Shown here piece after piece: positions 16,226-23,614 of a stretch of DNA of 64,000 nucleotides; the stretch's first letter is position 1, and every line of letters begins with the position of its first letter. The position numbers and the translations under genes were made by a program. The notes under the pieces were generated by a model. That model ran no database searches. It had not been told where the DNA came from and saw only the letters and a program-made list of their open reading frames with translations. The stretch comes from Actinomycetes bacterium (lineage in GTDB: Bacteria; Actinomycetota; Actinomycetes; Propionibacteriales; Propionibacteriaceae), in contig JAEWOI010000034.1 in assembly GCA_023460935.1 (NCBI GenBank), positions 1 to 64,000 on the forward strand. The letters run 5' to 3'.

Positions 16226-17037
16226 GCGCCCGCGCCGGCCCCGAAGGTGTCCACGAACTCCTGCGGGGTCAGTGGCCGCACCGGCCAGCCCAGGTGGGCA
16301 GCCAGCCGGAACAGCTGGGGCGGCTCGATCGCGGCGCGCTCCAGCGCGGCGGCTTCGGCGAACACCGCGCGCGGATCGCCATCGGCCACCACCTCGCCGT
16401 CGGCCATCACCACCACCCGGTCGAAGTGCTCGGCGCAGAAGTCCATGTCGTGGGTGATCGCCACCACCGTGCGGCCGGCGGCGGCCAGCGCCTCCACCAC
16501 CCCGGCCACCATCGCCACCCCGCGGGCGTCCTGCCCGGTCGTCGGTTCATCCAGCACCACCACCGGGGTGCGCATCGCCAGCACCCCGGCCAGGGCCACC
16601 CGCTTGCGCTCGCTGAGGGAGAGGTGGTGTGGGTGGGCCTGGGCCTCCGCGGTGAGCTGCACCGTCTCCAGCGCCTCGGCCGCGCGGGCGGTGGCCTCAG
16701 CAGGGGCCAGCCCGAGGTTGCGCGGGCCGAACTCCACGTCGGCCTGCACGGTCCGGGCGAACAGCTGCTCGTCCGGGTTCTGGAAGACGTAGCCGACGTG
16801 CGCGGCCAGCTGCGCGATCGAGCGGTCGGCGGTGGTGCCGCCGTCGACGTACACCGCTCCGGAGGTGGGCCGGAAAATGCCGTTCAGGTGGCGGACGAGG
16901 GTGGTCTTGCCCGCCCCGTTCTCGCCGACGATCGCCACGCGCTCACCGGCGCCGACAGCCAGGCTCACGCCCTTCAGCGCCGCCACGCCGCTCGGGTAGG
17001 TGAAGTGGACGGACTCGAAGCGGACGGCCTCGCTCAT
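16222..17037 (-). CDS. ecfA: ECF transporter ATPase subunit
   Basis: Energy-coupling-factor ATPase of 271 residues. Walker A GENGAGKTT, Q-loop FQNPDEQLFARTV, signature LSLSERKRVALAG, Walker B VVVLDEPTTGQD, H-loop ITHDMDF are all intact; the FQNPDxQ motif is typical of ECF A subunits. The start is MSEAVRF at 17035-17037, overlapping the stop of the other A subunit (ATGA). It pairs with that subunit and with the T and S subunits upstream to form a complete group I-like ECF importer. Confidence 0.93.
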   Translation of the reverse strand: MSEAVRFESVHFTYPSGVAALKGVSLAVGAGERVAIVGENGAGKTTLVRHLNGIFRPTSGAVYVDGGTTADRSIAQLAAHVGYVFQNPDEQLFARTVQADVEFGPRNLGLAPAEATARAAEALETVQLTAEAQAHPHHLSLSERKRVALAGVLAMRTPVVVLDEPTTGQDARGVAMVAGVVEALAAAGRTVVAITHDMDFCAEHFDRVVVMADGEVVADGDPRAVFAEAAALERAAIEPPQLFRLAAHLGWPVRPLTPQEFVDTFGAGAGA

Positions 17038-17876
17038 CGCGCCCTCCCGAAGCTCTCGGCGGCCTGGGCGAACGACACCGGCACAGCTGCGCCGGCAGGC
17101 AGCAGCCCCCGCTCGCGGGCCAGCCGCCCGGCCCTGGTGAAGCGGGTGGCGCCCACGCCCCACTCCTCGGTGCGGGGGTCGGCCAGCAGCTCGGTGGGCG
17201 TGCCGGAGGCAGCGATCCGCCGCCCGGCCAGCGCGTGCAGCCGGTCGGCGTGGTCGTGCAGCAACTCGAGCTTGTGCTCGAAGATCACGATGGTCGTGCC
17301 GGCTTCGCGCAGCCTGGCCAGCACCCCGAAGACCATGCGGGTGCCGGCGGGATCCAGTTGCGAGGTGGGCTCGTCCATCACGAGGACGGGGGTGCGCAGC
17401 ACGATCATCGACGCGATCGCCACCAGCTGCTGCTGGCCTCCGGACAGCGCGTAGGGGGAGCGGTCGAGCAGGTGCTCGATCCGCAGCAGCGCAGCCACCT
17501 CCGCCACCCGCTCGGCCATCTCCGCCCGCGGTGTGCCCACGTTCTCCATGCCGAACGCGATCTCCCCCCGCACGGTGAAGCGGGCACCCGAGATCTGGTT
17601 GAACGGGTTCTGGATCACCAGGCCCACCTGGGTCACGGCTTCGGCGAGGCTCACCCCTGCGAGGTCGCGCCCGCCCACGGACACCGCACCGGTGAGCGAG
17701 CCGCCGTCCACGTGCGGGATGAACCCGGAGATGATCTTCGCCAGCGTCGTCTTGCCCGCCCCCGAGGCGCCGACCACGCCGGTGATCGTGCCCGCCTCGA
17801 CGGTGAGGTCGAGGTGCTCCAGCACGAAGCGCTCGGCGTCGGGATAGGCGTAGGAGACGTCGTCGAGGCGGATCAC
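17034..17876 (-). CDS. ecfA: ECF transporter ATPase subunit
   Basis: Second ECF ATPase, 280 residues: Walker A GASGAGKTT, Q-loop IQNPFNQISGARF, signature LSGGQQQLVAIAS, Walker B VLVMDEPTSQLDP, H-loop IFEHKLELL. The frame ends in an ATGA overlap with the partner ATPase and begins four bases inside the T-subunit gene, so all ECF parts are translationally coupled. A C-terminal extension of about 40 residues (FTRAGRLARERGLLP) is not part of the ATPase core. Confidence 0.92.
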   Translation of the reverse strand: MIRLDDVSYAYPDAERFVLEHLDLTVEAGTITGVVGASGAGKTTLAKIISGFIPHVDGGSLTGAVSVGGRDLAGVSLAEAVTQVGLVIQNPFNQISGARFTVRGEIAFGMENVGTPRAEMAERVAEVAALLRIEHLLDRSPYALSGGQQQLVAIASMIVLRTPVLVMDEPTSQLDPAGTRMVFGVLARLREAGTTIVIFEHKLELLHDHADRLHALAGRRIAASGTPTELLADPRTEEWGVGATRFTRAGRLARERGLLPAGAAVPVSFAQAAESFGRAR

Positions 17877-18652
17877 GGCAGCCCCCAGACGATCGGGACG
17901 AGGATGGCCGCAGCAGCCAGGCCGGGCATCACCCAGCGCGCCACCCGTTGCGCTGTGGAATCGGGGACGGGCTGCAGCGAGGTGCGTCGCGCCGTGGACC
18001 CGAAACCGCGGGCCTCCATCGCCGTGCCGCGCTCCTCGACGTCGGTGAACATGCCGAGCACCAGCGGCCCGACCAGCGGCATCAGCACCGGCAGCCGGCG
18101 CAGCGGGTTGGTCGGGATCGCCAGCCCGCGGGCCTGCTGCGCCAGCAGGATCGCGTCCGCGCGGTCGCTGAACGCCGGGATCAGCTGCAGTGTCGAGGAG
18201 ATGATGTAGCTGAACTTGGGCGACATGCCGCGCTCGGTGAGCGCCGCCATCAGGTCACCGGGGTGGGTGGTGAGCACCAGCAGTACCGAGGCGAGCACCA
18301 GGCAGACCAGCCGGGAGCCGATGCCCAGCGCGAACAGCAGCCCTTCCGCTGTCAATGTGACGAAGCCCCACTCCAGCACCGGGGTGCGTCCGCCGGGGAA
18401 GGTGAGCCCCTGCACCAGCACCAGCACCACGACGATCGGCAGCAGGATCTTCCCGCCCGTCCGGGCCAGGTGGCCGCCGCAGCCCGAGGCCACGGCGGCC
18501 GGCACGATCACCCCGACCACAACGATCGCAGCCACCCACCACTGGGGTATGGCGAAGACGATCACCAGGATCGAAAGCAGCGCCACCAGCTTGGTCACCG
18601 GGTTCAGCCGGTGCACCGGCGACGGGCGGTCGATGTAGAGGGTCGAGGCCAC
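17873..18652 (-). CDS. ecfT: ECF transporter T (transmembrane coupling) subunit
   Basis: EcfT-type membrane protein of 259 residues that couples the ATPases to the substrate-binding subunit. It has about five or six helices and the two cytoplasmic Ala-Arg-Gly coupling motifs, QQARGLAIP and MEARGFGS, which dock into the ATPase pair. The N-terminal family pattern NPVTKLVALLSILV is clear. Overlaps the next gene by four bases and lies eight bases after the S-subunit gene. Confidence 0.9.
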   Translation of the reverse strand: MASTLYIDRPSPVHRLNPVTKLVALLSILVIVFAIPQWWVAAIVVVGVIVPAAVASGCGGHLARTGGKILLPIVVVLVLVQGLTFPGGRTPVLEWGFVTLTAEGLLFALGIGSRLVCLVLASVLLVLTTHPGDLMAALTERGMSPKFSYIISSTLQLIPAFSDRADAILLAQQARGLAIPTNPLRRLPVLMPLVGPLVLGMFTDVEERGTAMEARGFGSTARRTSLQPVPDSTAQRVARWVMPGLAAAAILVPIVWGLP

Positions 18653-18659
18653 CGCGCCG

Positions 18660-19478
18660 CTACCCGGCGGTGGTGGCGGTCGGCGTCACCGGGGCCTTGC
18701 CGAAGACCCGGTGCTCGCGCACGAAGGGGAAGCGCTGCAGGAACCGGCTGGGCAGTGCGGCCAGGATCGCCACCACGACCGTGAACGTGATCAGCTTGTC
18801 CAGCGGGTCGGACAGCAGCCCCTGGAGGGTGGTGGCCGCGAGCAGGGACTGGCCCATCGCCTGGAACGCGCCGACGATGGCCCCCGTGCCGCCTCCGGTC
18901 GCCCCGCCGAAGATGAAGGCGGAGATCGGGGCGGAGATGACCGCGGCGACGACGCCGGTGACCGCGCCGGCCAGCGGCGCCAGCCAGAAGCGGCGGAACA
19001 TGCCGAGCCGGGCGGCGTAGCCGGCCATCACGCCGATCACCACCTGGACGACTGCGAACGGCAGGGCGATCGGGCTGAGGGTGAGCCCCCAGATCACGTT
19101 GGTGAGGATGCCGGTGACGACCCCGGCCGCAGGGCCGGCGAGCGCGGACACCAGCACGGTGCCGATGGAGTCCAGGTACACCGGCAGCCCCAGTACCGCC
19201 ACGAGCTGACCGACCACGATGTTCAGCGCGATCGCCACCGGGATCATCGCGATCGTGGACGTGGGCAGCCGGTGGATCGACCCGGCGGCGATCAGCACCG
19301 CGCCGACGAGGTAGCCGGCCATGGCGATCAGCCCTGCGGGGCCGGTGCTGGATTCGGCCATCTCCACCGGCTGGCCCACCACGAGGTAGAGGTAGGTCGC
19401 GACGACGATGATCGCGCCCACGGTGATCAGGATGAGGTTCCGGGTCCGGTTCGGGTCTGCTGTGGGGGTTGCGGTCAT
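18660..19478 (-). CDS. ECF transporter S (substrate-binding) subunit, probably for a nucleoside or base
   Basis: Membrane S-component of 272 residues with about seven hydrophobic helices (for example LILITVGAIIVVATYLYLVV and YLDSIGTVLVSALAGPAAG). The start at the ATG 19476-19478 follows GGAGGG and overlaps the stop of the nucleoside hydrolase gene (ATGA). The YLDSIGTV segment is typical of actinobacterial S components found beside nucleoside hydrolases. I infer uptake of a nucleoside or related base, because the only enzyme in the operon is the hydrolase. The exact ligand is unknown. Confidence 0.82.
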   Translation of the reverse strand: MTATPTADPNRTRNLILITVGAIIVVATYLYLVVGQPVEMAESSTGPAGLIAMAGYLVGAVLIAAGSIHRLPTSTIAMIPVAIALNIVVGQLVAVLGLPVYLDSIGTVLVSALAGPAAGVVTGILTNVIWGLTLSPIALPFAVVQVVIGVMAGYAARLGMFRRFWLAPLAGAVTGVVAAVISAPISAFIFGGATGGGTGAIVGAFQAMGQSLLAATTLQGLLSDPLDKLITFTVVVAILAALPSRFLQRFPFVREHRVFGKAPVTPTATTAG

Positions 19479-20569
19479 CTGAATCCCTCCTTGGATCCTG
19501 CTGTTGCGGTTGTTGGTAGCGACTGTTCGCCAACGCGCCGGGCGAGGGCCCCGACCCGTTCGATGGTGCGGCGGAAGAACTCGGCCGGGTCGGTGTCCAC
19601 CACGATGTCGGCGTTGGCGGGGCGGTTCCACATGCCACGCCAGTCAGCCACGGTCTGGCCGCGGGTGAGGGTCCCGGCCAGTTCCACGTCGACAGTCGCA
19701 GGGCGGGTGGTGGCCAGCGTGGGGTCAAGCGCAACAGCCGCGGCGAACGGGTCGTGCATGTGCGCAAGGAAGCCCTGGTCGTAGAGCCGGTGGAACTCCA
19801 TGTAGAACCGGACGGCGTCGGAGAGGTGCCGCACCAGTGCGTTCGAAGCAGTGGACCTGGTGCCCTCCGGGTCGTCGGGGGAGATCACCTCCGCCGGCGT
19901 GCTGCCGGCCACCCGGGCCAGTTCGCCGATGTGCTCGGGCAGCATCTCGATCCGCTCGGTGACGTCGAGCGCGCACACGACCGGACGGCGTTCTGCAGGG
20001 ACGACGCTGAACGCGTCGAACACGATCTTCGCCGAGTCCGGGTCGACGGCGATGTTCCACTCGGTGGTCGGCAGGGTGTTCCCGGCGTGGTTGAAGGCCC
20101 CGCCCATCACCACCAGCCGCTTCAGCAGCAGCGGCAGTGCCGGCTCCAGCTTCACCGCCAGCGCCAGGTTGGTCAGCGGGCCGGTGACCAGGCCCGTGAT
20201 CTCGCCCGGGCGCGACCTGGCGTGCTCGATCCAGACCTGCGTCGCGTGCCTGGCCGACACCGTCGCGGCCGGAGCGGGCAACTCGGCGTGCCCGATGCCC
20301 TGTGGGCCGTGGGTCTCCTCCGTGGTGACCAGCGGCTGCAGGATCGGCACCTCGGCCCCGAGCGCCACCTCCACGCCCTGGTGGCCGCACAGCTCCAGCC
20401 AGGCGAGGTTGTTGATCGCCACCTGCCGGGCCGGGACGTTGCCAGCGGTGCAGGTGATGGCCAGCAGCTCTGCCTCCGGGCTGGCCAGCAGGTACAGCAG
20501 TGCGAGCGAGTCGTCGATGCCGGTGTCGACGTCGAGCAGGAGGGGCACCTTCGCGCCGGGGTCGGCCAT
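19475..20569 (-). CDS. Nucleoside hydrolase, first gene of ECF operon
   Basis: Inosine-uridine-type nucleoside N-ribohydrolase, 364 residues. The calcium site DVDTGIDDSLAL starts at residue 14, and TCTAGNVPARQV, TGPLTNLALA, VVMGGAF, TEWNIAVDPDSA are present. Cytoplasmic, no signal peptide. It heads an operon in which every junction overlaps or is within eight bases (hydrolase, S, T, A, A, DMT permease), so it probably hydrolyses the nucleoside brought in by the ECF system. The start is the ATG after CCAGGAG at 20567-20569. The 238 bases upstream hold the promoter; I see no riboswitch I can name there. Confidence 0.92.
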   Translation of the reverse strand: MADPGAKVPLLLDVDTGIDDSLALLYLLASPEAELLAITCTAGNVPARQVAINNLAWLELCGHQGVEVALGAEVPILQPLVTTEETHGPQGIGHAELPAPAATVSARHATQVWIEHARSRPGEITGLVTGPLTNLALAVKLEPALPLLLKRLVVMGGAFNHAGNTLPTTEWNIAVDPDSAKIVFDAFSVVPAERRPVVCALDVTERIEMLPEHIGELARVAGSTPAEVISPDDPEGTRSTASNALVRHLSDAVRFYMEFHRLYDQGFLAHMHDPFAAAVALDPTLATTRPATVDVELAGTLTRGQTVADWRGMWNRPANADIVVDTDPAEFFRRTIERVGALARRVGEQSLPTTATAGSKEGFR

Positions 20570-20807
20570 GGCTGGCTCCAGGAGAGTCGTGCGGGCAACC
20601 TCCGCCCGGCCGTGCCGGGCGGCACCGGTGCCGCGCTGGATGGGTGTTCGGGTGGTTCGGTCTCGGTCACTGGGCGCGACGCCGGACGCGTGCTCAGGCC
20701 TCGACCTACCCAGACACGAAGCTCCCTCGTCTCGGGCGGTCCTGCGGTGACCGCGGCAACACCATACTGACGCCCCCCGGGGCGCGCCAGACCCTGCCGG
20801 GCTGCGG

Positions 20808-22253
20808 TCAACCGGCCACGGCGTTGGCCGCGATCGTGCGGGCGTACCACCTGGCCGAGGCCTTCGGGGTGCGCTGCTGGGTGTCGAAGTCCACGTGCAC
20901 CAGGCCGTAACGATGGGTGTAGCCCTGCGCCCACTCGAAGTTGTCCAGCAGCGACCATGCGTGGTAGCCGGTGAGGCGGACGCCGGCGCTGATCGCCTCC
21001 CTCGCCGCCAGCAGGTGGCCGGTGTGGAACGCGATTCGCTGTGTGTCCTCGATCGGGTCCTCCCCGACTGCGTCCGGCACGCCGTTCTCGAGGACCACCA
21101 GTTCGGGATCGTCGTAGTCGTCGCGGAGGCGCACCAGCAGGTCGTGCAGGCCCTGCGGGAAGACCTGCTGCCAGCCGTTGGCAGAGACCGGGTGCGGCTG
21201 GGCTGGTCCCCTCGGGCCGATCACCGACGGGGAGTAGTAGTTCACCCCGATGAAGTCGACCGGGGCGGCCACGACGCGGGCGTCCGGGGAGCGGACGGCG
21301 CTGTCCAGACCGTCGGTGAACTCCGCGCCCAGCGACTCCAGCTCGTCGGGGTAGCCGCCGCGCAGCAGGGGATCGAGGTACAGCCGGTTCTCGGCCAGGT
21401 CCACGCGGTCCACCAGAGCCGCGTCCACCGTCTCGTCCAGCGGGTAGCACGGCATCAGGGTCGGGCACGGACCGATCCGGCCCGGCGCGCCGGCGGCCCG
21501 GAACGCCTCCACGGCCCGGCCGTGGGCGAGGTTCAGGTGGTGCATCGCCCTGCCGGCAGCCCGGTCGTCCCGTTCCCCGGGGGCCATCAGGCCACGCTGG
21601 TAGCCCAGCTGAACCACGATCTTCGGCTCATTGATGGTCACCCAGGACGGCACCCGGTCGCCGAGCCGGCCGAACACAGCCTCCGCGTAGTCGGTGAACC
21701 ACCCTGCGCTGTCGCGGACGGCCCAGCCGCCGGCGTCCTGGAGGTATTGCGGCAGGTCCCAGTGGAACAGCGTGGCCACCGGGGCGATGCCACGGTCGAG
21801 CAGCCCGTCGACCAGCCGCTCGTAGAAGTCCAGGCCACGGGAGTTGACCCGCCCCCCGCGGTTGGGCAGGACCCGCGGCCAGGCGATCGAGAACCGGTAG
21901 GAGGTGACGCCGAGTTCGCGCATCAGGTCCAGGTCGCCAGCCCAGCGGCGGTAGTGGTCGCAGGCGATCCCTGCGGTGCTGCCGTCGGCGATCCGGCCGG
22001 GCTCGTTGCTGTAGGTGTCCCACACCGAAGGGGTGCGCCCGTCGGCGTCGAGCGAGCCCTCGATCTGGAAGGCCGAGGTGGCCACGCCCCAGGCGAAACC
22101 GGGCGGGAACGGGCCAGCGGGACGGCCCGACGGCGTGGCGGCCGCGCTGCCGGTAGGGGATGACGGGTCGGGTGCGCCGACGGTGCAGCCCGCTGCGCCG
22201 GCCGCTGCCACGGCCAGCCAGCCCTGCACCAGCCGCCGCCGACTGATGGGCAT
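20808..22253 (-). CDS. Exported GH1 beta-glycosidase (Tat-type lipoprotein)
   Basis: Glycoside hydrolase family 1 enzyme, 481 residues. The acid/base glutamate is in TINEP and the nucleophile in VLENG; FAWGVATSAFQIEG and RFSIAWPRVLPN are further GH1 signatures. Unusually it starts with a signal, SRRRLVQGWLAVAAAGAAGC, which combines a twin-arginine-like stretch with a lipobox ending at Cys23, so I infer Tat export and lipid anchoring outside the cell. Most bacterial GH1 enzymes are cytoplasmic and follow a PTS. Start ATG 22251-22253 after GGAGGTGCC. It would release glucose or similar sugars at the surface. No transporter is adjacent. Confidence 0.88.
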   Translation of the reverse strand: MPISRRRLVQGWLAVAAAGAAGCTVGAPDPSSPTGSAAATPSGRPAGPFPPGFAWGVATSAFQIEGSLDADGRTPSVWDTYSNEPGRIADGSTAGIACDHYRRWAGDLDLMRELGVTSYRFSIAWPRVLPNRGGRVNSRGLDFYERLVDGLLDRGIAPVATLFHWDLPQYLQDAGGWAVRDSAGWFTDYAEAVFGRLGDRVPSWVTINEPKIVVQLGYQRGLMAPGERDDRAAGRAMHHLNLAHGRAVEAFRAAGAPGRIGPCPTLMPCYPLDETVDAALVDRVDLAENRLYLDPLLRGGYPDELESLGAEFTDGLDSAVRSPDARVVAAPVDFIGVNYYSPSVIGPRGPAQPHPVSANGWQQVFPQGLHDLLVRLRDDYDDPELVVLENGVPDAVGEDPIEDTQRIAFHTGHLLAAREAISAGVRLTGYHAWSLLDNFEWAQGYTHRYGLVHVDFDTQQRTPKASARWYARTIAANAVAG

Positions 22254-22445
22254 CGGGCACCTCCCCGCAATTCGCGCTTCCTGTTTCCCATGGTGGCGTC
22301 TCGGGAGCCGCCCCGCTGGATACCGGCGAAGGTCGTCGGCGACGTAGCAGCCGGAGGTCGCATAACGGCGAGAAGCGTTGGGTACAGCGCACTCAGGTTC
22401 GGGTGGATGCCCGGGAGTCTGTCCGGGCCAGGTGTGCCGGTTGAG

Positions 22446-23204
22446 TCACCAGCCGGCACACCGCCGGCCCCGACCCCCGGGCCGGCCGCTCTGCCTGCCC
22501 TCAGCCCGGGGGCCGGGCGACGCGGCCAGCCGGCCGGCTGCCACCACTTCGACGGCCACCTCCAGAAACCCTCGCCCCAACTGCCGGGCTGTGTTGAGCA
22601 GCAGGTCGAACGCCTGCGCCGGAAGCACCCGGTGCCGAGCCATCAGGATGCCCAGCGCCGTGGGCAGCACGGCGTTGCCGTGCGTGGCCGGATCCGCAGC
22701 GCGGAGCTCCCGCAAGGCCGCCTCCGCCGCCGGCAGCAGTCCCTCGGCGAGGTGCCGCGCCGCCCCTGCCGAGGTGGTGGCGAACGCCGCGGCGCGTCCG
22801 GAGTAGGCGGTGAGCGCGACCGGGGTGCCGTCGGGTAGCGCCAACTGGAACCCCAGCAGGCTGCGAACCCCGATCACCGGCGCGCCGAGTCTGCCGAAGA
22901 CCGGCCAACGCGGCTCGTCGGCCAGGTCGTGGCACACCACCAGCTTCCCCATCCCGGCGTGCAGCGGCCCTTCACCGAGCTCGTGCTGCAGCCAGTCAGC
23001 GCGCACCGGCAGGTCGTCGGTCGCCGCGATCGTCTCCGGGGGGCGGCCGGGGAACAGCACGGTCAGCCCACAGTGGACGCGGCCCAGTTCGACGGAGACC
23101 GACCTGATCAGGACCTGTGGATCGCCCACCACGCCGGTGTGGTCGGGAACGCGCAGGCTGCCGGGTTCGCCCAGGTCGGGAGGGGGCGGGTACGGCGGAC
23201 TCAT
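22446..23204 (-). CDS. GAF-ANTAR signal-response protein
   Basis: Cytoplasmic regulator of 252 residues. Residues 20-150 form a GAF-like sensor domain (VELGRVHCGLTVLF, ADWLQHELGEGPLH, RSLLGFQLALPDGTPVALTAY). Residues 165-225 form a three-helix ANTAR RNA-binding domain (ALGILMARHRVLPAQAFDLLLNTARQLG). ANTAR proteins act as antiterminators by binding paired hairpins in nascent RNA; the GAF sensor suggests control by a small ligand. A tail rich in Gly, Arg and Pro follows. The gene has a hairpin in its upstream region at 23251-23289. The target transcript is unknown. Confidence 0.85.
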   Translation of the reverse strand: MSPPYPPPPDLGEPGSLRVPDHTGVVGDPQVLIRSVSVELGRVHCGLTVLFPGRPPETIAATDDLPVRADWLQHELGEGPLHAGMGKLVVCHDLADEPRWPVFGRLGAPVIGVRSLLGFQLALPDGTPVALTAYSGRAAAFATTSAGAARHLAEGLLPAAEAALRELRAADPATHGNAVLPTALGILMARHRVLPAQAFDLLLNTARQLGRGFLEVAVEVVAAGRLAASPGPRAEGRQSGRPGGRGRRCAGW

Positions 23205-23250
23205 CGGCGGTGAACCCTTCTGGCGCGGCCGGCTCCTCCGCGTCTTGAAG

Positions 23251-23289
23251 GGCCGGTTCCTGCTGATCCCGAGGTACCCGGAACCGGCC
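23251..23289. repeat. Large inverted repeat upstream of the GAF-ANTAR gene
   Basis: GGCCGGTTCC at 23251-23260 and GGAACCGGCC at 23280-23289 are perfect ten-base inverted repeats with a 19-base loop, 47 bases before the GAF-ANTAR start. In the mRNA of that gene it would form a stable leader hairpin; since ANTAR proteins bind RNA hairpins, an autoregulatory leader is possible but the known dual hexaloop form is not evident. Confidence 0.5.
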
Positions 23290-23389
23290 GGCTGAAGCGC
23301 CTGCGGCTAGGGGAGTTGCGCGGGTCGGCGCTGAGCCCACCGCAGGGCCAGGGCAGCGGGCCCGGGCCTGCGTGGGGAGGCAGACGCAC

Positions 23390-23421
23390 GTTTTCGAAAA
23401 CTCGCTGCGATTTTCGAAAAT
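23390..23421. promoter_or_regulatory. Tandem TTTTCGAAAA palindromic operators
   Basis: GTTTTCGAAAAC (23390-23401) and ATTTTCGAAAAT (23410-23421) are perfect 12-base palindromes sharing the core TTTTCGAAAA, with centres exactly 20 bases apart (about two helical turns). They lie upstream of the secreted repeat-protein gene. The central TCGA and the flanks of the first copy resemble the LacI-type operator at 2642-2661. They are strong candidates for cooperative repressor binding. Confidence 0.65.
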
Positions 23422-23496
23422 GCGCATTTGTCACCCGCGAGGATGACCCGATTTCGGCGATGTTTGGTCATTCTGGTGATGTCATACGAAGTCGAA

Positions 23497-23516
23497 CACT
23501 TTTTCCGGAGAAAGTG
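23497..23516. repeat. 20-base near-perfect palindrome
   Basis: CACTTTTTCCGGAGAAAGTG reads almost the same on both strands; the only departure is one T-G pair at symmetric positions 7 and 14. It lies about 100 bases before the secreted repeat-protein start, downstream of the TTTTCGAAAA pair, and may be an activator or repressor site or a leader hairpin. Confidence 0.5.
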
Positions 23517-23551
23517 ACGTGCGGCCGACCTGACGTGTGCTAACCAGTAGT

Positions 23552-23570
23552 GGCCCCCCCACGGGGGGCC
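23552..23570. repeat. GC-rich hairpin in leader of secreted repeat-protein gene
   Basis: GGCCCCCC and GGGGGGCC form an eight-base-pair stem around a three-base CAC loop, 44 bases before the start codon. No T run follows on the plus strand. It may stabilise the mRNA or attenuate transcription. Confidence 0.45.
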
Positions 23571-23614
23571 GTGCTCGGGAGGGTCCGGAGCGCATTTTGC
23601 ATGTGAAGGAAGCA

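Larger units (their letters stand above)
23205..23614. other. 410-base non-coding region with several palindromes
   Basis: Divergent intergenic region between the GAF-ANTAR gene and the secreted repeat-protein gene. It holds a ten-base-pair inverted repeat (23251-23289), two identical-core palindromes (23390-23421), a 20-base palindrome (23497-23516) and a GC hairpin (23552-23570). From 23385 to 23520 base composition shifts to much more AT than the surrounding DNA. I see no reading frame with coding character in it. Confidence 0.7.

Noticed and set aside
20570..20807. Possible riboswitch before the nucleoside hydrolase-ECF operon
   Set aside because: I compared it with cobalamin, TPP and purine consensus elements from memory and found no convincing core; only ordinary GC-rich hairpins.
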